Part shown: positions 16,259 through 24,672 of the stretch, piece by piece
How positions within the stretch are numbered: the stretch's first letter is position 1
Layout of the letters: the number at the start of each line of letters is the position of its first letter
DNA from: Roseibacillus sp.
GTDB lineage: Bacteria; Verrucomicrobiota; Verrucomicrobiia; Verrucomicrobiales; Akkermansiaceae
Direction of reading: 5' to 3'
Assembly (NCBI GenBank): GCA_028821775.1
Contig: JAPKFB010000040.1
Location: forward strand, 1-44,657
Length of the DNA stretch: 44,657 nt
Translations under genes and position numbers: made by a program
Notes under the pieces: generated by a model
Databases searched by the model: none
Seen by the model: only the letters and a program-made list of their open reading frames with translations
What the model was told of the DNA's origin: nothing

Positions 16259-18832
16259 TTAATTTCCACCCAGGCGCTTCACCTTCCATTGACCGTCAGC
16301 GGTAATGCTGAGTTTAACCTTGCCGATACTCACGGTCGCCTTGCCCTTGGCGTCGATCCCGGTCCTGATCGAAGCGGCGATTCCTGCCGCATCCTCTCCC
16401 TCATCGAATGGGCGCAGGACGCTCAACCAGACCCGGGGCTGTCCGGCCTTGAGCTTTGCCCGCGCGAAGGTGTTCCGCACGTTGTCGCCGCGGATGTCCT
16501 GGGAAGTGCGGTGGACTACCTGGCCGATCTCCGTGTCTTGATCATCGTGGATGTAGAGGAGGACACGCTTCTTACGGTTCTGCCACCAGGCGTGGTCAAA
16601 TGCCGGGGCGTCGAACCAGTTATTGCCGCTTTTGGAGTTTTCACCGGCCTTGATGGTCCAGCACGGCGCGGCGTTGTATCCGTCCACGTCACGGCAGGGG
16701 ACGTAGGTGTCACGGACGACCAGGTAACCCTCGGCACTGAGAATTGCCTGACGGGTCCACCGGCTGTTGGCCCCATAGTAGTTGCGCATGGTAAAGTGCC
16801 CGTAGGAATCCTCCCCCCGGTTCTCCGCCTTGAGTCCGTCGCGCACGAGGATTGCGCCGCGGTGCCACATCGGCGTGAAGTATACCGGCCGGGTGTGGAT
16901 GTTGGGCGCGATGCCGCCGCCGTCTTTTCCCAGGAAGTCGTAGGTGACCCGGGTATATTGGTCCTGCCCGTTGAATTTCTCGTTCAGGCCCTCGAGGGTC
17001 AGTGCCACCTGGGCCTCACCCGGCACGTCGAGTTGCAGTGACTTGCCTCCACGTCTGCCGCCCTCGACGATACGCAGAACCGGGTCCCGCAACTCTCCCT
17101 CGAGCGTGACGTTTTGTGTTCCCTGGACCAGTTCAACTTTCAGGTTTTCGGGCACCGATTGGAAGTCGGCGAGGATCTTCTCACCGGCCGGGCCGGCGAT
17201 GCGCAGGTTCTGTATGCGTGTCCCGGAACCGAAGGGGCCGATCCTCACCGAGCTTAAGTGGTAGTCGTTGTTGAGTTGCCAGTATCCATCCATGTTGCCG
17301 TAGGCGAAGCCAAGGGTTGGCCGATCAGCGCGACGGAATTTTTCAATCTTCCTGTCGAACTTCCAGTTCTTCGACTCCGGGCCGGTGCGACAGTTCATGG
17401 TCAGCTTGAAGGACATGGACGCGTTCTTCCATGATGCCCCGGAAGGGCTGTCCATGCCGCTGCCCTCCTTGATCGGGAACTTCATATCGGGGGGCAGCAC
17501 GGTGAGCATGTCGTAGGCCGCCTCGCCGACACCGGCCCGCCCACTGGTATATTTGCCGGTGGTGTGCAGGAACTTCGCCCCGTCAAAGCAGTATTCGTAG
17601 AGCTTGCCGTCGGAGTCGTCGCAGTAGTGCATGTAGTTGTTGTTGCGGTCGTAGATGAAGAAGGAGGCGAAGGGCATGCCGCTTTCCCGGCCCGGGCACA
17701 GGTAAAGGCGCTCCGGGGCCCGGTGCTTGTGTGCGCTGTAGTAGCTGATTGAGGCCCCGCCGGCAGGGACTTGTGGCTTGATGCCCCTCTCGATGAACCA
17801 GAAGTAGCGTTTCCGGTAAGCTTCGAGGTATTCGGCGGGAACCTCCATACCCGCGGGCGGTCGGCCCCCGAGTCCGACCTGCTCGGATGCCCAGAGAAAC
17901 TCCGGGTCCTTGTATTCCTGCGCCAACCGATACCAGAGCGCGCTGTCCAGGGTATTGGCCTCGACGTCGTAGTAGCGCGCGTTCCAGGGGTCGGAGTAGA
18001 GTTGCCCGCGCCCTTCCGTGTTGACCGGGCAGCCCGAGTTCGGGTTTCCGCGCACGCCGCCGCCGTGGGTGTAGTGGAGGTATCGACGCGCGTGCTGGTA
18101 AAGGAATTCGCGCTCGGTCTCGAACTTGTCCATACCCTCGGCCATGTCGATGAGGCCGGTCAGGTAGAGCGGACCGTAGGGGTAGTAGTTGGTCTCGGTG
18201 GTGTCCCCGTAGGTGACCAGCTCCTTCCACAGCGCATCAAGCCACGGACGGTGGCGTATTGCGTTGGGGTGGTCGGGGAACATCTTCACCGCGATGGCCG
18301 GCCCGCCGTTGATCCCGTAGGGGCGGTTGTTCACGCCGAGCTCCAGCTGCGAGTAGTCCGGGAAGTCGATCTTCAGGCTGGTGGTGACAAGGGTCTTGAA
18401 CGTTTCCTGCGCGGCCTTCGTGATCGCCTCCTGGCGGACAAGCTCGGCAAAGATGCGCATCCGCCCGCCGCTGCCCCATGACCGGTGGTTGTAAAAGATG
18501 GTGAACGGCTCGTCCTTTGCCCTGGCCTCATCATACCGGTCGAGAATGCTCAGGAAGTAAGCGCGCAGGATCACCAGTTCGTTGTTGTCCCTGCGGCCGC
18601 TGTCAATGTAGCGGGTCAGGAGTCGGTCCCACTCCCATCCACCGCGGTGCATGGACGGCCGGATTCGGCGCACGGCATCGGCAAGTTCGCTGACCTGTTC
18701 CGGCGAATAGTGCGCGTAGGACGGACGCGGATGCCCGGTCTCCGGACCTTCCTCGTTTTCTGCGGCGGGCAGCGGGCTGATGGCAGCCAGAAGGAAAGTG
18801 AAAAGAAAAGGGGCACTACAGGGGTAACTCAT
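16259..18832 (-). CDS. secreted polysaccharide-lyase-like (heparinase-type) protein
   Basis: This 857-residue protein starts at the ATG at 18832, giving signal peptide YPCSAPFLFTFLLAAISPLP with cleavage after PAA. A GTG further upstream would extend into a decayed neighbour. The first 400 residues look like an alpha/alpha-toroid, with aromatic- and His-rich segments (NYYPYGPLYLTGLIDMAEGM, RYLHYTHGGGVRGNPNSGCP). The rest is beta-rich (FTMRNYYGANSRWTRQAILS, then EGYLVVRDTYVP). That architecture is that of heparinase II/III- and alginate-lyase-like enzymes. I cannot fix the family or the catalytic Tyr/His with certainty. It would act on an acidic or sulfated polysaccharide in the periplasm or outside the cell. 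Two decayed secreted-protein genes lie directly upstream on the same strand. Confidence 0.7.
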   Translation of the reverse strand: MSYPCSAPFLFTFLLAAISPLPAAENEEGPETGHPRPSYAHYSPEQVSELADAVRRIRPSMHRGGWEWDRLLTRYIDSGRRDNNELVILRAYFLSILDRYDEARAKDEPFTIFYNHRSWGSGGRMRIFAELVRQEAITKAAQETFKTLVTTSLKIDFPDYSQLELGVNNRPYGINGGPAIAVKMFPDHPNAIRHRPWLDALWKELVTYGDTTETNYYPYGPLYLTGLIDMAEGMDKFETEREFLYQHARRYLHYTHGGGVRGNPNSGCPVNTEGRGQLYSDPWNARYYDVEANTLDSALWYRLAQEYKDPEFLWASEQVGLGGRPPAGMEVPAEYLEAYRKRYFWFIERGIKPQVPAGGASISYYSAHKHRAPERLYLCPGRESGMPFASFFIYDRNNNYMHYCDDSDGKLYEYCFDGAKFLHTTGKYTSGRAGVGEAAYDMLTVLPPDMKFPIKEGSGMDSPSGASWKNASMSFKLTMNCRTGPESKNWKFDRKIEKFRRADRPTLGFAYGNMDGYWQLNNDYHLSSVRIGPFGSGTRIQNLRIAGPAGEKILADFQSVPENLKVELVQGTQNVTLEGELRDPVLRIVEGGRRGGKSLQLDVPGEAQVALTLEGLNEKFNGQDQYTRVTYDFLGKDGGGIAPNIHTRPVYFTPMWHRGAILVRDGLKAENRGEDSYGHFTMRNYYGANSRWTRQAILSAEGYLVVRDTYVPCRDVDGYNAAPCWTIKAGENSKSGNNWFDAPAFDHAWWQNRKKRVLLYIHDDQDTEIGQVVHRTSQDIRGDNVRNTFARAKLKAGQPRVWLSVLRPFDEGEDAAGIAASIRTGIDAKGKATVSIGKVKLSITADGQWKVKRLGGN

Positions 18833-18835
18833 GGG

Positions 18836-19164
18836 TTGATATTTGCTGGCAGTGCACTTCGGCCTGGGACCTGCCACGTGCACGATGCGCTTCAGGTTGC
18901 CCTATCGGTCACGGCCGGCCACTTCAAAGCAGACAGTTCCGGCCCCGGGCAAGGGTCTTTGCAGTGGCAACTCCCATATGCCTTCCGCGCCATGCACTGA
19001 AGAGTGCTGCAAGGTTTTCACCGGCCCCTTTCTCGTTAACCTCAACGCTGGCCGTGACCTTGAAACTTTTCATGCCGATGCCGCTCTGGTATTCCTCCAA
19101 GCTGACCCGCTGGATCTTGACCAGACCGGCAGGCCGGGCGAGTGGGAGGGTGACCAAGGGACGG
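18836..19164 (-). pseudogene. decayed C-terminal Ig-like domain of a secreted protein
   Basis: On the minus strand one frame gives LVKIQRVSLEEYQSGIGMKS followed by FKVTASVEVNEKGAGENLAA. After a shift near 18990 another frame continues with HGAEGIWELPLQRPLPGAGT then VCFEVAGRDR, a stop, and GNLKRIVHVAG. Together this reads as one beta-sandwich domain of the kind found at the C-terminus of exported enzymes. It has one frameshift and at least one nonsense codon and no N-terminal part. The tail runs up to the start of the lyase-like gene. Assignment to a named family is not possible by eye. Confidence 0.5.
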
Positions 19165-19905
19165 TCACTTCGACGCGCTGAACGCATCGCTGTAGTCCCG
19201 CAGGATGTCGGCACTGGAGGCCTCGGTCTTCACGACCTTGCCGCCCACCTTGATGCGTGCGATGCATCCGACGAGGGAATCGCGGCTCCGCTTGGACCTC
19301 GTGGCGCTAACTGCGCCACCGCTACGACATCATGTCGAGCCGCCGGATGCAGAGACCGTTCCGGCCTTGTAGTAGCTCTTGAGCGGAATCCCATCGACCA
19401 GGATGTTTTCATTGAGGCTGGGCACCAGCGCAGTGAGGTTCCGTGATCCCTTCAAGGGAGTCAGGCTCCCGTTGCCGGAAGTTGAGTCCTTGCGGTAGAT
19501 CACGATGTAGTCCACCTCCACGTCTTCAATCATCCTCCGCAGGTAGTTGCGGATCTCGATCCTGAAGCCGCCGTTGTAATTGCTCGTCCGGGTGGTCGCA
19601 GTGCGTTTCGAATCCGTCTTCGTCACGGTCTCGTAGAACATCATGCGCAGGCCTCCGGCGGCCTCCAATTCCATCGAGCGCGCCTCCACGAATTTCCTGT
19701 TTTCCTCCGAGAGCAGAGCGAGCTTGAAGGTGACCGGGCGCATGGTCGATTTCTTCTGGACCGTCACCAGCGCCTTGGTCGAGTCGTAGCCCACCAGGCG
19801 ACCGGTAAACGACTTCGTCTTCTCGACATTCTCAAAGGCGCGCCACTCCACATCCGCTGAGGCAATGGTGGTGAGGAGGGCAAGGAGACTCAGAGTTCGT
19901 TTCAT
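19165..19905 (-). pseudogene. secreted SHD1-like protein interrupted by an in-frame TGA
   Basis: The frame opens at the ATG at 19905 with a signal peptide (KRTLSLLALLTTIASA). It continues with an SHD1-like (SLA1 homology) module, WRAFENVEKTKSFTGRLVGY then KALVTVQKK...LLSEENRKFVE, common in exported Verrucomicrobia and Planctomycetes proteins. A beta-rich domain follows. At 19330-19332 an in-frame TGA stops the 191-residue product. The same frame resumes with sensible sequence (LVGCIARIKVGGKVVKTEAS, then SADILRDYSDAFSASK) to a TGA at 19165-19167. One nonsense mutation (or a sequencing error) therefore splits a 246-residue protein. The missing tail resembles the usual end of the family (IxxNGKVV.T.AS). 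A shortened product may still be made. Confidence 0.7.
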
Positions 19906-20324
19906 GATGCGGCAGATTGGATAGCGACCATCGTTTCATATGGATGAGTAAGGTCAAGTCCGCTGGTGGCGAGTGTCGGCCTCCCGACTTCGCGGTGGCA
20001 ATTCGACCTTCGATTCCCTTACCATCCTTGGCGCCTTCGAGCCATTTCTGTCTTTTCTCGTGCCCCGAAGGTCCACCGCCCGTTCTACATTCCTCAGGCT
20101 CTCAGGCACGTGAAAGGGCGGGGGAAGGCGCAACAGAGGGGGGCGGACGAGGCAGCAGGAAAACGAAACGAGCCTGCGATATAGCTGAACTCCGCGGCAA
20201 AGTTGGCAACGGAGTCAAACCTTGTCAGGTGGCACCAGGCTGGAATTGTAAAATCGGCAAGGTGATTTCACTGCTGATCAGAAGCCTTGAACCTAATCTT
20301 GACTCCCCGCTGGGCTCCCCTTTC
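19906..20324. other. intergenic region between SHD1-like pseudogene and tRNA-Asp terminator
   Basis: About 420 bases hold no gene I can support. Plus-strand frames such as one beginning at 19917 have no family resemblance. Promoter boxes for the leftward SHD1-like gene should lie near 19910-19990 but are not obvious. Confidence 0.4.
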
Positions 20325-20347
20325 AAAAACCCCTAGATTTTAGGGGG
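20325..20347 (-). terminator. intrinsic terminator of tRNA-Asp
   Basis: Read on the minus strand: CCCCTA, loop AAATC, TAGGGG, then TTTTT. The 6-bp stem (extendable by slippage in the C-run) plus the U-run begins 6 bases after the encoded CCA of tRNA-Asp. This is the clearest Rho-independent terminator in the window. Confidence 0.9.
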
Positions 20348-20353
20348 TGAAAC

Positions 20354-20430
<77 letters not shown>

Positions 20431-20707
20431 GCTTCAGTGGGCGCGCAAATTAGGCACTCACCCCGCGACAGGCAACCAAAAATATTGATTTCCAAGACAT
20501 CATTTCCATCTGCAGGAAGAGCTCGCTGAAATTGCTCATCTTCCCTCCAAGGAGGGGAAACTCGTAAAAATTCCACCGCGGGTGCCGGGTCGGTTCGAGA
20601 TCGAATTGGTGAGGGAGATCTTGTCCTTGTGAGCTGTGCTCGTCCCGGGGAATCATGACTGCAGATTCCACGGGCTGACGAGATAGCCAGGGCATAGCTT
20701 GGGTCTC

Positions 20708-21086
20708 ATGCGGATCTGCAAAATCTGTGATGTTGAGCTCGAGGACGACAGCTGGGAGGAGTGTTGGCGATGTTCGACTTCGTGGAAGAAACGGGGAGCG
20801 AATCGGACGAGGTGGGGGAGTTGCGCGCGGCGAGGTTGACGAAGCCACGGAATCAGCATGAAGCGCGGCTCGCAAAAAGCATCTCGAGTGCCTCCGGTGC
20901 GAGACGAAGATGGAGTAGTGCGGGACGAAATATCTTGAAGGCGATGCGAGGGTCATTGCCCGCGGCCCCTGGAGAGCTCTGTTTTGGGCGGCCCACTACG
21001 AGGTGTAATCCTGTCCGAATTGTGTAAAGATGGAGTTCTTTCTCGACTTCGTGGGCAATGAGGTGCGGAGAGAGAGGGAAGGGTGA
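20708..21086 (+). pseudogene. decayed double zinc-ribbon protein
   Basis: An ATG at 20708 starts MRICKICDVELEDDSWEECW then RC, a zinc ribbon with two CxxC pairs (CKIC, CWRC). The frame then dies. From about 20875 another frame gives KHLECLRCETKMEYCGTKYL, broken by a TAG after KME, then more sequence, a TAA, and SCPNCVKMEFFLDFVGNEVR to the TGA at 21084. This second part resembles small zinc-ribbon proteins of the pattern C-x2-C...GTK.F.....C-P-x-C-G..E-F-F. At least one frameshift and two in-frame stops separate four CxxC pairs in proper order, so the gene is dead. It converges on the HAD gene, ending four bases short of it. Confidence 0.7.
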
Positions 21087-21089
21087 TCT

Positions 21090-21938
21090 CTACTCTAAGA
21101 GAGCCAAGACCTGGGAGAGGTGGGTGATGATGGCGTCCGGCGGGTTGAGAGCGGTCTTGTTATCATGGAGGCGGAGGGAGCGCTGATCGCCCGCAAAAAG
21201 GGCGGTTCGAAATCCGAGTTCGGCGGCGGGATGAATGTCTTTGAGCGCATCGTTTCCGAGGTAGAGGACTTCGGAGGGAGAGATCTTCCGTCGGGTGAGA
21301 GCGTCGCGCAGTCTGCCATAGAGGGACAGGCCTGGTTTCGCTTCCCCAAATTGGAAGGAAAAGAAGCAAAGTTCCTGATCGAACCCGAGGTGCTCGAGAT
21401 CGTCGTCGAAAAGAGCTTCGACCATGATGGGGGTGTAGAACTGCGCATTGGAAACGATGCCGAGTGCGAGATCGTGTTGATGGAGATTGGCGAGGAGATC
21501 CCTGGCGCCGGGCATGGGCCAGACCGGATTACTGGTGCACTCATAGGCGATCGCCACGCTTTCCAAGAGCTCGTCTCGTTCCCTCGCGAGAAGCTGAGCC
21601 CAGATGTCGCGAACCTCGATTTCAGGATGCTTGATCCCTAAAGAACGAGCCCGCTCATGATCACGAAGGATGAGCTCGACGAAGCGCTCAGTGAGCAACG
21701 GATGTTCCTCTGGGGGGACGATTTCGAGATCACGCAGGATGGAACGCAGGGCGGATTCCTGTTGATTGGCGTCGCTGACTCCAATGTCGCCCGAACCGGA
21801 AACGACAAGGGTGCCGTATATGTCGAAGGCCACGGCGCGAATCCCGGCGAGGCAGGGGAGATGTGGAGCGACTCCGGTCTCGATGGGGGCGAGAGGATGC
21901 GAGAGCGAGCGGATGAGACTGGAGGGAGAAGGAATCAA
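21090..21938 (-). CDS. HAD-superfamily hydrolase, candidate phosphatase of the glucosylglycerate operon
   Basis: A 282-residue HAD hydrolase. Motif I is AFDIYGTLV (nucleophile Asp39), motif II GIVSNAQF, motif III Lys in GEAKPGLSLYG, and motif IV YLGNDALKDIHPAAELG. The helical cap lies between motifs I and II. Residue 41, two after the nucleophile, is Tyr where typical phosphatases have Asp. DxYGT occurs in haloacid-dehalogenase-like members, so catalysis may differ. The gene overlaps the glycosyltransferase upstream by ATGA (21935-21938) and is third in an operon with a GpgS-like synthase. The expected role is removing the phosphate from (glycosyl-)glucosyl-3-phosphoglycerate (GpgP/MggB role), inferred from position. 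The Tyr substitution weakens that inference. Confidence 0.8.
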   Translation of the reverse strand: MIPSPSSLIRSLSHPLAPIETGVAPHLPCLAGIRAVAFDIYGTLVVSGSGDIGVSDANQQESALRSILRDLEIVPPEEHPLLTERFVELILRDHERARSLGIKHPEIEVRDIWAQLLARERDELLESVAIAYECTSNPVWPMPGARDLLANLHQHDLALGIVSNAQFYTPIMVEALFDDDLEHLGFDQELCFFSFQFGEAKPGLSLYGRLRDALTRRKISPSEVLYLGNDALKDIHPAAELGFRTALFAGDQRSLRLHDNKTALNPPDAIITHLSQVLALLE

Positions 21939-23389
21939 GTGCGGAGAAAATGGAAGCGTTCGGGTCTGAGGAACTGAGCGAGGACATTCGACTTGTCTAG
22001 CCAGGTGGGGGGCTGAGGTGAAGCGCTTGCCAGTTCCTGATAGAGCGAGGCGTGCCGGTCTGCGTAACGAGAGACGGAGTAGGGCTCAAGTTGAGCGGGG
22101 TCACCGGAGGGAGCGGTCGAGGCGAGAATCTTTTCGAGCCATTCGACGGCGGGTGAAGGGCCTCCGTCGCGACCAACCATGACGTCGTCGGGGGAGATGA
22201 GGGCGTGAGGGAGGACTTCAAGCTGAATGGACTCGGGGAGATTTCCAAAGTCGAAGTAGCCACCAAGTTCGAGTGCTTCTTGGCTCTCTTTGAGAATGCC
22301 GTTGGGGAGAGCCGCACCGTAGGCGCGATAGACCTCCCCGAGGCTTTCGCGGAGGGTTTCCAAGAGTCGGGGGCGGTCAACCCACTCGGCCGGAATGAGG
22401 AGTTCCTCATAGAGGTCGCCAAGGCGCCCCCCGTTCTGCTTGAAGTCGGCCGTAATTTCGGGCAGGTCGCGTCCGAGGAGAGGCTTGCCCATGCCCAGGG
22501 GTTCCAGGAACGCCAGGCCAAATCCTTCCATGACGGAGGTGGTGACGAGATGGCTCGAGTGGGCGAGCCAGTTGGCATAGGTCGGTTCGAGGCCAGGGGC
22601 GGGGGCGGTTTTACCAACGACGCCCATCTGAACCGGGAGATGAAAGTTCTCCACGGCATCAACCCATTGCTCGTAGATTGTTCGCCAAGCAGGATTCTCC
22701 GGAGCGAGCGAAAGGGCGAAGGTGACCTCATCGGGCGCGAGACCGGAAAGGAGACAGAGTTCACCGAGATTTTTGCGACGGATCCCTCGGACCGGATAGA
22801 GCACGGTGGAAGGAGCGGAGGTCTCCCGGGGCGCCCTCCGGGTCGCCGATTGAGGAGTGACCGCATTGGGTAAGAGGGTGGTCTGCTCGTTGGGAACGCC
22901 TGCTTCGATGAGTAGATTTTGATCGCGCGAGTTGATGAAAGCGTAGCGAATCTGCGGTGCGAGAGGATAAAGCGAGAGCTCGTTGCGAATGAATTTGTAA
23001 TTTTTGGGTCGACCATCTTCCGCGAAGTCGTGGAAGTGGAGAACGAGCTGTTCCTGCGCCGCAGCGAGCTCCTCGATGACTGCGGGGAAAAGAACGTTTT
23101 TCCCCATCGTGGGGTTGTGAAGATGCCAGGTGTGAGGAGTTCCGCGCAGGGCGGTGGTGGCGGCTTGACGCATCTCGGCGAGGAGCGCGGTCCCGCTGAG
23201 GTTGGGCGCGCTCTCGGTGTAATCGAGGGAGGGGAGGACGGTGACCGGGAGGTTCGCAGGGCCTTGGTAGGGCGAACCTGCGAGGATGACATGGTTGATG
23301 CCGGCCTGGGTGAGGGCCTGGGACTGCGTTTCGAGGACACGGGTGACCCCTCCCGCCCGGAGGTGATAGTGAACGAGGGTGACCGACAT
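21935..23389 (-). CDS. GT4-like glycosyltransferase, second gene of the gpgS operon
   Basis: A 484-residue GT-B glycosyltransferase. The N-terminal VTLVHYHLRAGGVTRVLETQ carries the glycine-rich acceptor-domain loop. The C-terminal half has the nucleotide-sugar site VTTSVMEGFGLAFLEPLGMG then KPLLGRDLPE (the E-x7-E element of GT4 retaining enzymes). Start: the ATG at 23389 fits the Rossmann strand, although the open frame runs 30 bases further. It begins 10 bases after the gpgS stop and overlaps the HAD gene by four bases, so the three are surely cotranscribed. The donor and acceptor are not readable from sequence. By context it may extend glucosylglycerate or its phosphate with another hexose. 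A role in an unrelated glycan is possible. Confidence 0.82.
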   Translation of the reverse strand: MSVTLVHYHLRAGGVTRVLETQSQALTQAGINHVILAGSPYQGPANLPVTVLPSLDYTESAPNLSGTALLAEMRQAATTALRGTPHTWHLHNPTMGKNVLFPAVIEELAAAQEQLVLHFHDFAEDGRPKNYKFIRNELSLYPLAPQIRYAFINSRDQNLLIEAGVPNEQTTLLPNAVTPQSATRRAPRETSAPSTVLYPVRGIRRKNLGELCLLSGLAPDEVTFALSLAPENPAWRTIYEQWVDAVENFHLPVQMGVVGKTAPAPGLEPTYANWLAHSSHLVTTSVMEGFGLAFLEPLGMGKPLLGRDLPEITADFKQNGGRLGDLYEELLIPAEWVDRPRLLETLRESLGEVYRAYGAALPNGILKESQEALELGGYFDFGNLPESIQLEVLPHALISPDDVMVGRDGGPSPAVEWLEKILASTAPSGDPAQLEPYSVSRYADRHASLYQELASASPQPPTWLDKSNVLAQFLRPERFHFLRT

Positions 23390-23399
23390 GCTGCAGAGC

Positions 23400-24422
23400 T
23401 TAGCGCGGATACCTCTCAAGGTACTCCGGGAGTTTGATCATGGGTGGTCGTTCCTCCTCCACGATTTCGGTCGTGATCTCTTCATGCTCGAGGCCGGCGG
23501 CCTGCAAGCTGCGATAGACGTTGGAGAGGTCGGACATCTCGCCGACCTTGCCGTGCTTTTTGAGGCGGTTGAAAAATGATTGAAGGATGCTGAAGGACAT
23601 TTTTCCGAGAGCGATGGTGTCCTGATTGCGATGCACCCGTTGATCGAGATCGACCTGCGCGAAAGCGTTCATGCCCCAGCGTAGATAGACATCAAGGATG
23701 TGCGAGGTCTCCACGCCGTATCCGATCGGAAAGGGGATTTCCTCCAGGACTTCGCGGCGCACGGCGTACTCGCCGGAGAGAGGTTGGAAGAGTTGGGTGA
23801 GCTCGGGATAGAATAGGGAAAAGAGGGGTCGGACGAGAATCTCGGTGACTCGACCACCCCCAGTCGCGCGAATCCCCCCGCTGGAATGGGCGATCGGGCG
23901 TTCGTAGAAGGCCTTCACGTAGTGCACGCTCTGGTGGTGAATCAAGGGTGCAACGAGGGCGGAGACGAAGCGGGGGTGAATGTTGGCGATGTCGGCATCC
24001 ACATAGCAAATGATGTCGCTCTTCAGTTGGTAGACCGACTTCCAGAGGTTCTCGCCCTTGCCTCGTTTGAATCCCTGGGAAGGGAGGATGTCGCCGGAGA
24101 AGTAAAAGTCGACACCATAGGAGGTCGTGATTTCACCTGTCTTGTCGGTCGAGCCCGAGTCGATGACGGCAAATTCATCGATGAGTGGGAAGCGATCGAT
24201 CAACTCGCTCTTGAGGATCTCGATTTCCTTTCCGATTGTTTGTTCCTCGTTGAGGGTGGGAATGCAGAGCGAGATCGTCAGGCCGGCATTCTTTTTGGCT
24301 TCGCAGAGCCGTTCCAGATCAGAAAATTCCTCGTGGTGGAAGGTGTTGGACTTGAGCCAGGACACGGCTGGAACGTGAGGAGTAGCACTGCCAAGGTCAA
24401 GCGGGGCAGTCAGGATGTTCAA
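23400..24422 (-). CDS. gpgS: glucosyl-3-phosphoglycerate synthase-like (GT81)
   Basis: This 340-residue GT-A enzyme would transfer glucose from NDP-glucose to 3-phosphoglycerate, the first committed step to glucosylglycerate. Family features are WLKSNTFHHEEF near the N-terminus, LCIPTLNEEQTIG, FAVIDSGSTDKTGEI, the metal-binding CYVDADIANIHPRFV, GGGRVTEILVRPLFSLFYPE then LTQLFQPLSGEYAVRREVLE, and YGVETSHILDVYLRWG. This set is that of GpgS (GT81), not mannosyl-3-phosphoglycerate synthase. The listed start is TTG at 24422; a GTG at 24365 just before SWLKSNTFHH is an alternative that better matches known N-termini. It heads an operon with a GT4 and a HAD hydrolase and diverges from a GT4/GH13 operon. 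A marine lifestyle with osmotic regulation is plausible but not shown. Confidence 0.88.
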   Translation of the reverse strand: MNILTAPLDLGSATPHVPAVSWLKSNTFHHEEFSDLERLCEAKKNAGLTISLCIPTLNEEQTIGKEIEILKSELIDRFPLIDEFAVIDSGSTDKTGEITTSYGVDFYFSGDILPSQGFKRGKGENLWKSVYQLKSDIICYVDADIANIHPRFVSALVAPLIHHQSVHYVKAFYERPIAHSSGGIRATGGGRVTEILVRPLFSLFYPELTQLFQPLSGEYAVRREVLEEIPFPIGYGVETSHILDVYLRWGMNAFAQVDLDQRVHRNQDTIALGKMSFSILQSFFNRLKKHGKVGEMSDLSNVYRSLQAAGLEHEEITTEIVEEERPPMIKLPEYLERYPR

Positions 24423-24548
24423 CTGCGGGTCATAAAAGTCACAGATTCGTTACGGGGGAGTTGTTGGACACAGAATCGTCGCTTTATGTTTGTATTTTCC
24501 CCGGGACTCCCCCACGCTAAAAGGGGGTGATGATGAGGGCCATGGACG
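24423..24548. promoter_or_regulatory. divergent promoter region of the glucosylglycerate loci
   Basis: This is the only space from which the leftward gpgS operon and the rightward GT4/GH13 operon can be started. It contains an AT-rich patch (CGCTTTATGTTTGTATTTTCC, 24479-24499) and a GC hairpin-like stretch (CCCCCACGCTAAAAGGGGG, 24509-24527). No -35/-10 boxes or operator can be assigned with confidence. Confidence 0.4.
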
Positions 24549-24668
24549 ATGAAGACTAATACCCGCCGTCACTTTTTGCAGAGAGGGACCTTGCTGTCCT
24601 TGGGCTCTGCAGCCGCCTTTGGTCAAACCGAGGCGGGGCTCATGAGTGCGGATCCCTCCTTCAATTGA
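24549..24668 (+). pseudogene. orphan Tat-signal peptide ORF (39 residues)
   Basis: An ATG at 24549 opens MKTNTRRHFLQRGTLLSLGS then AAAFGQ, a twin-arginine signal with the RRxFLxRG motif and hydrophobic region as in Tat-exported DUF1501, sulfatase or oxidoreductase proteins. After another 13 residues the frame stops at TGA 24666-24668. The stop lies four bases before the ATG of the glycosyltransferase at 24673. The likely explanation is the leftover 5' end of a Tat-exported protein gene whose body was deleted when the GT4/GH13 genes arrived. Alternatively it is now a leader whose translation is coupled to the glycosyltransferase. Confidence 0.6.
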
Positions 24669-24672
24669 CTCA

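Noticed and set aside
17771..18481. Plus-strand frame of 236 codons inside the lyase-like gene
   Set aside because: A shadow frame of the minus-strand gene, Val-rich with no domain.
19330..19332. In-frame TGA as a selenocysteine codon
   Set aside because: The surrounding sequence is a low-complexity linker with no redox motif, and no selenocysteine insertion hairpin is apparent. A nonsense mutation is simpler.
23400..24422. Mannosyl-3-phosphoglycerate synthase instead of GpgS
   Set aside because: The motif set (NTFHHEEF, GGGRVTEILVRPL, LSGEYAVRREVLE) is that of GT81 GpgS, not of the mannosyl enzyme families.
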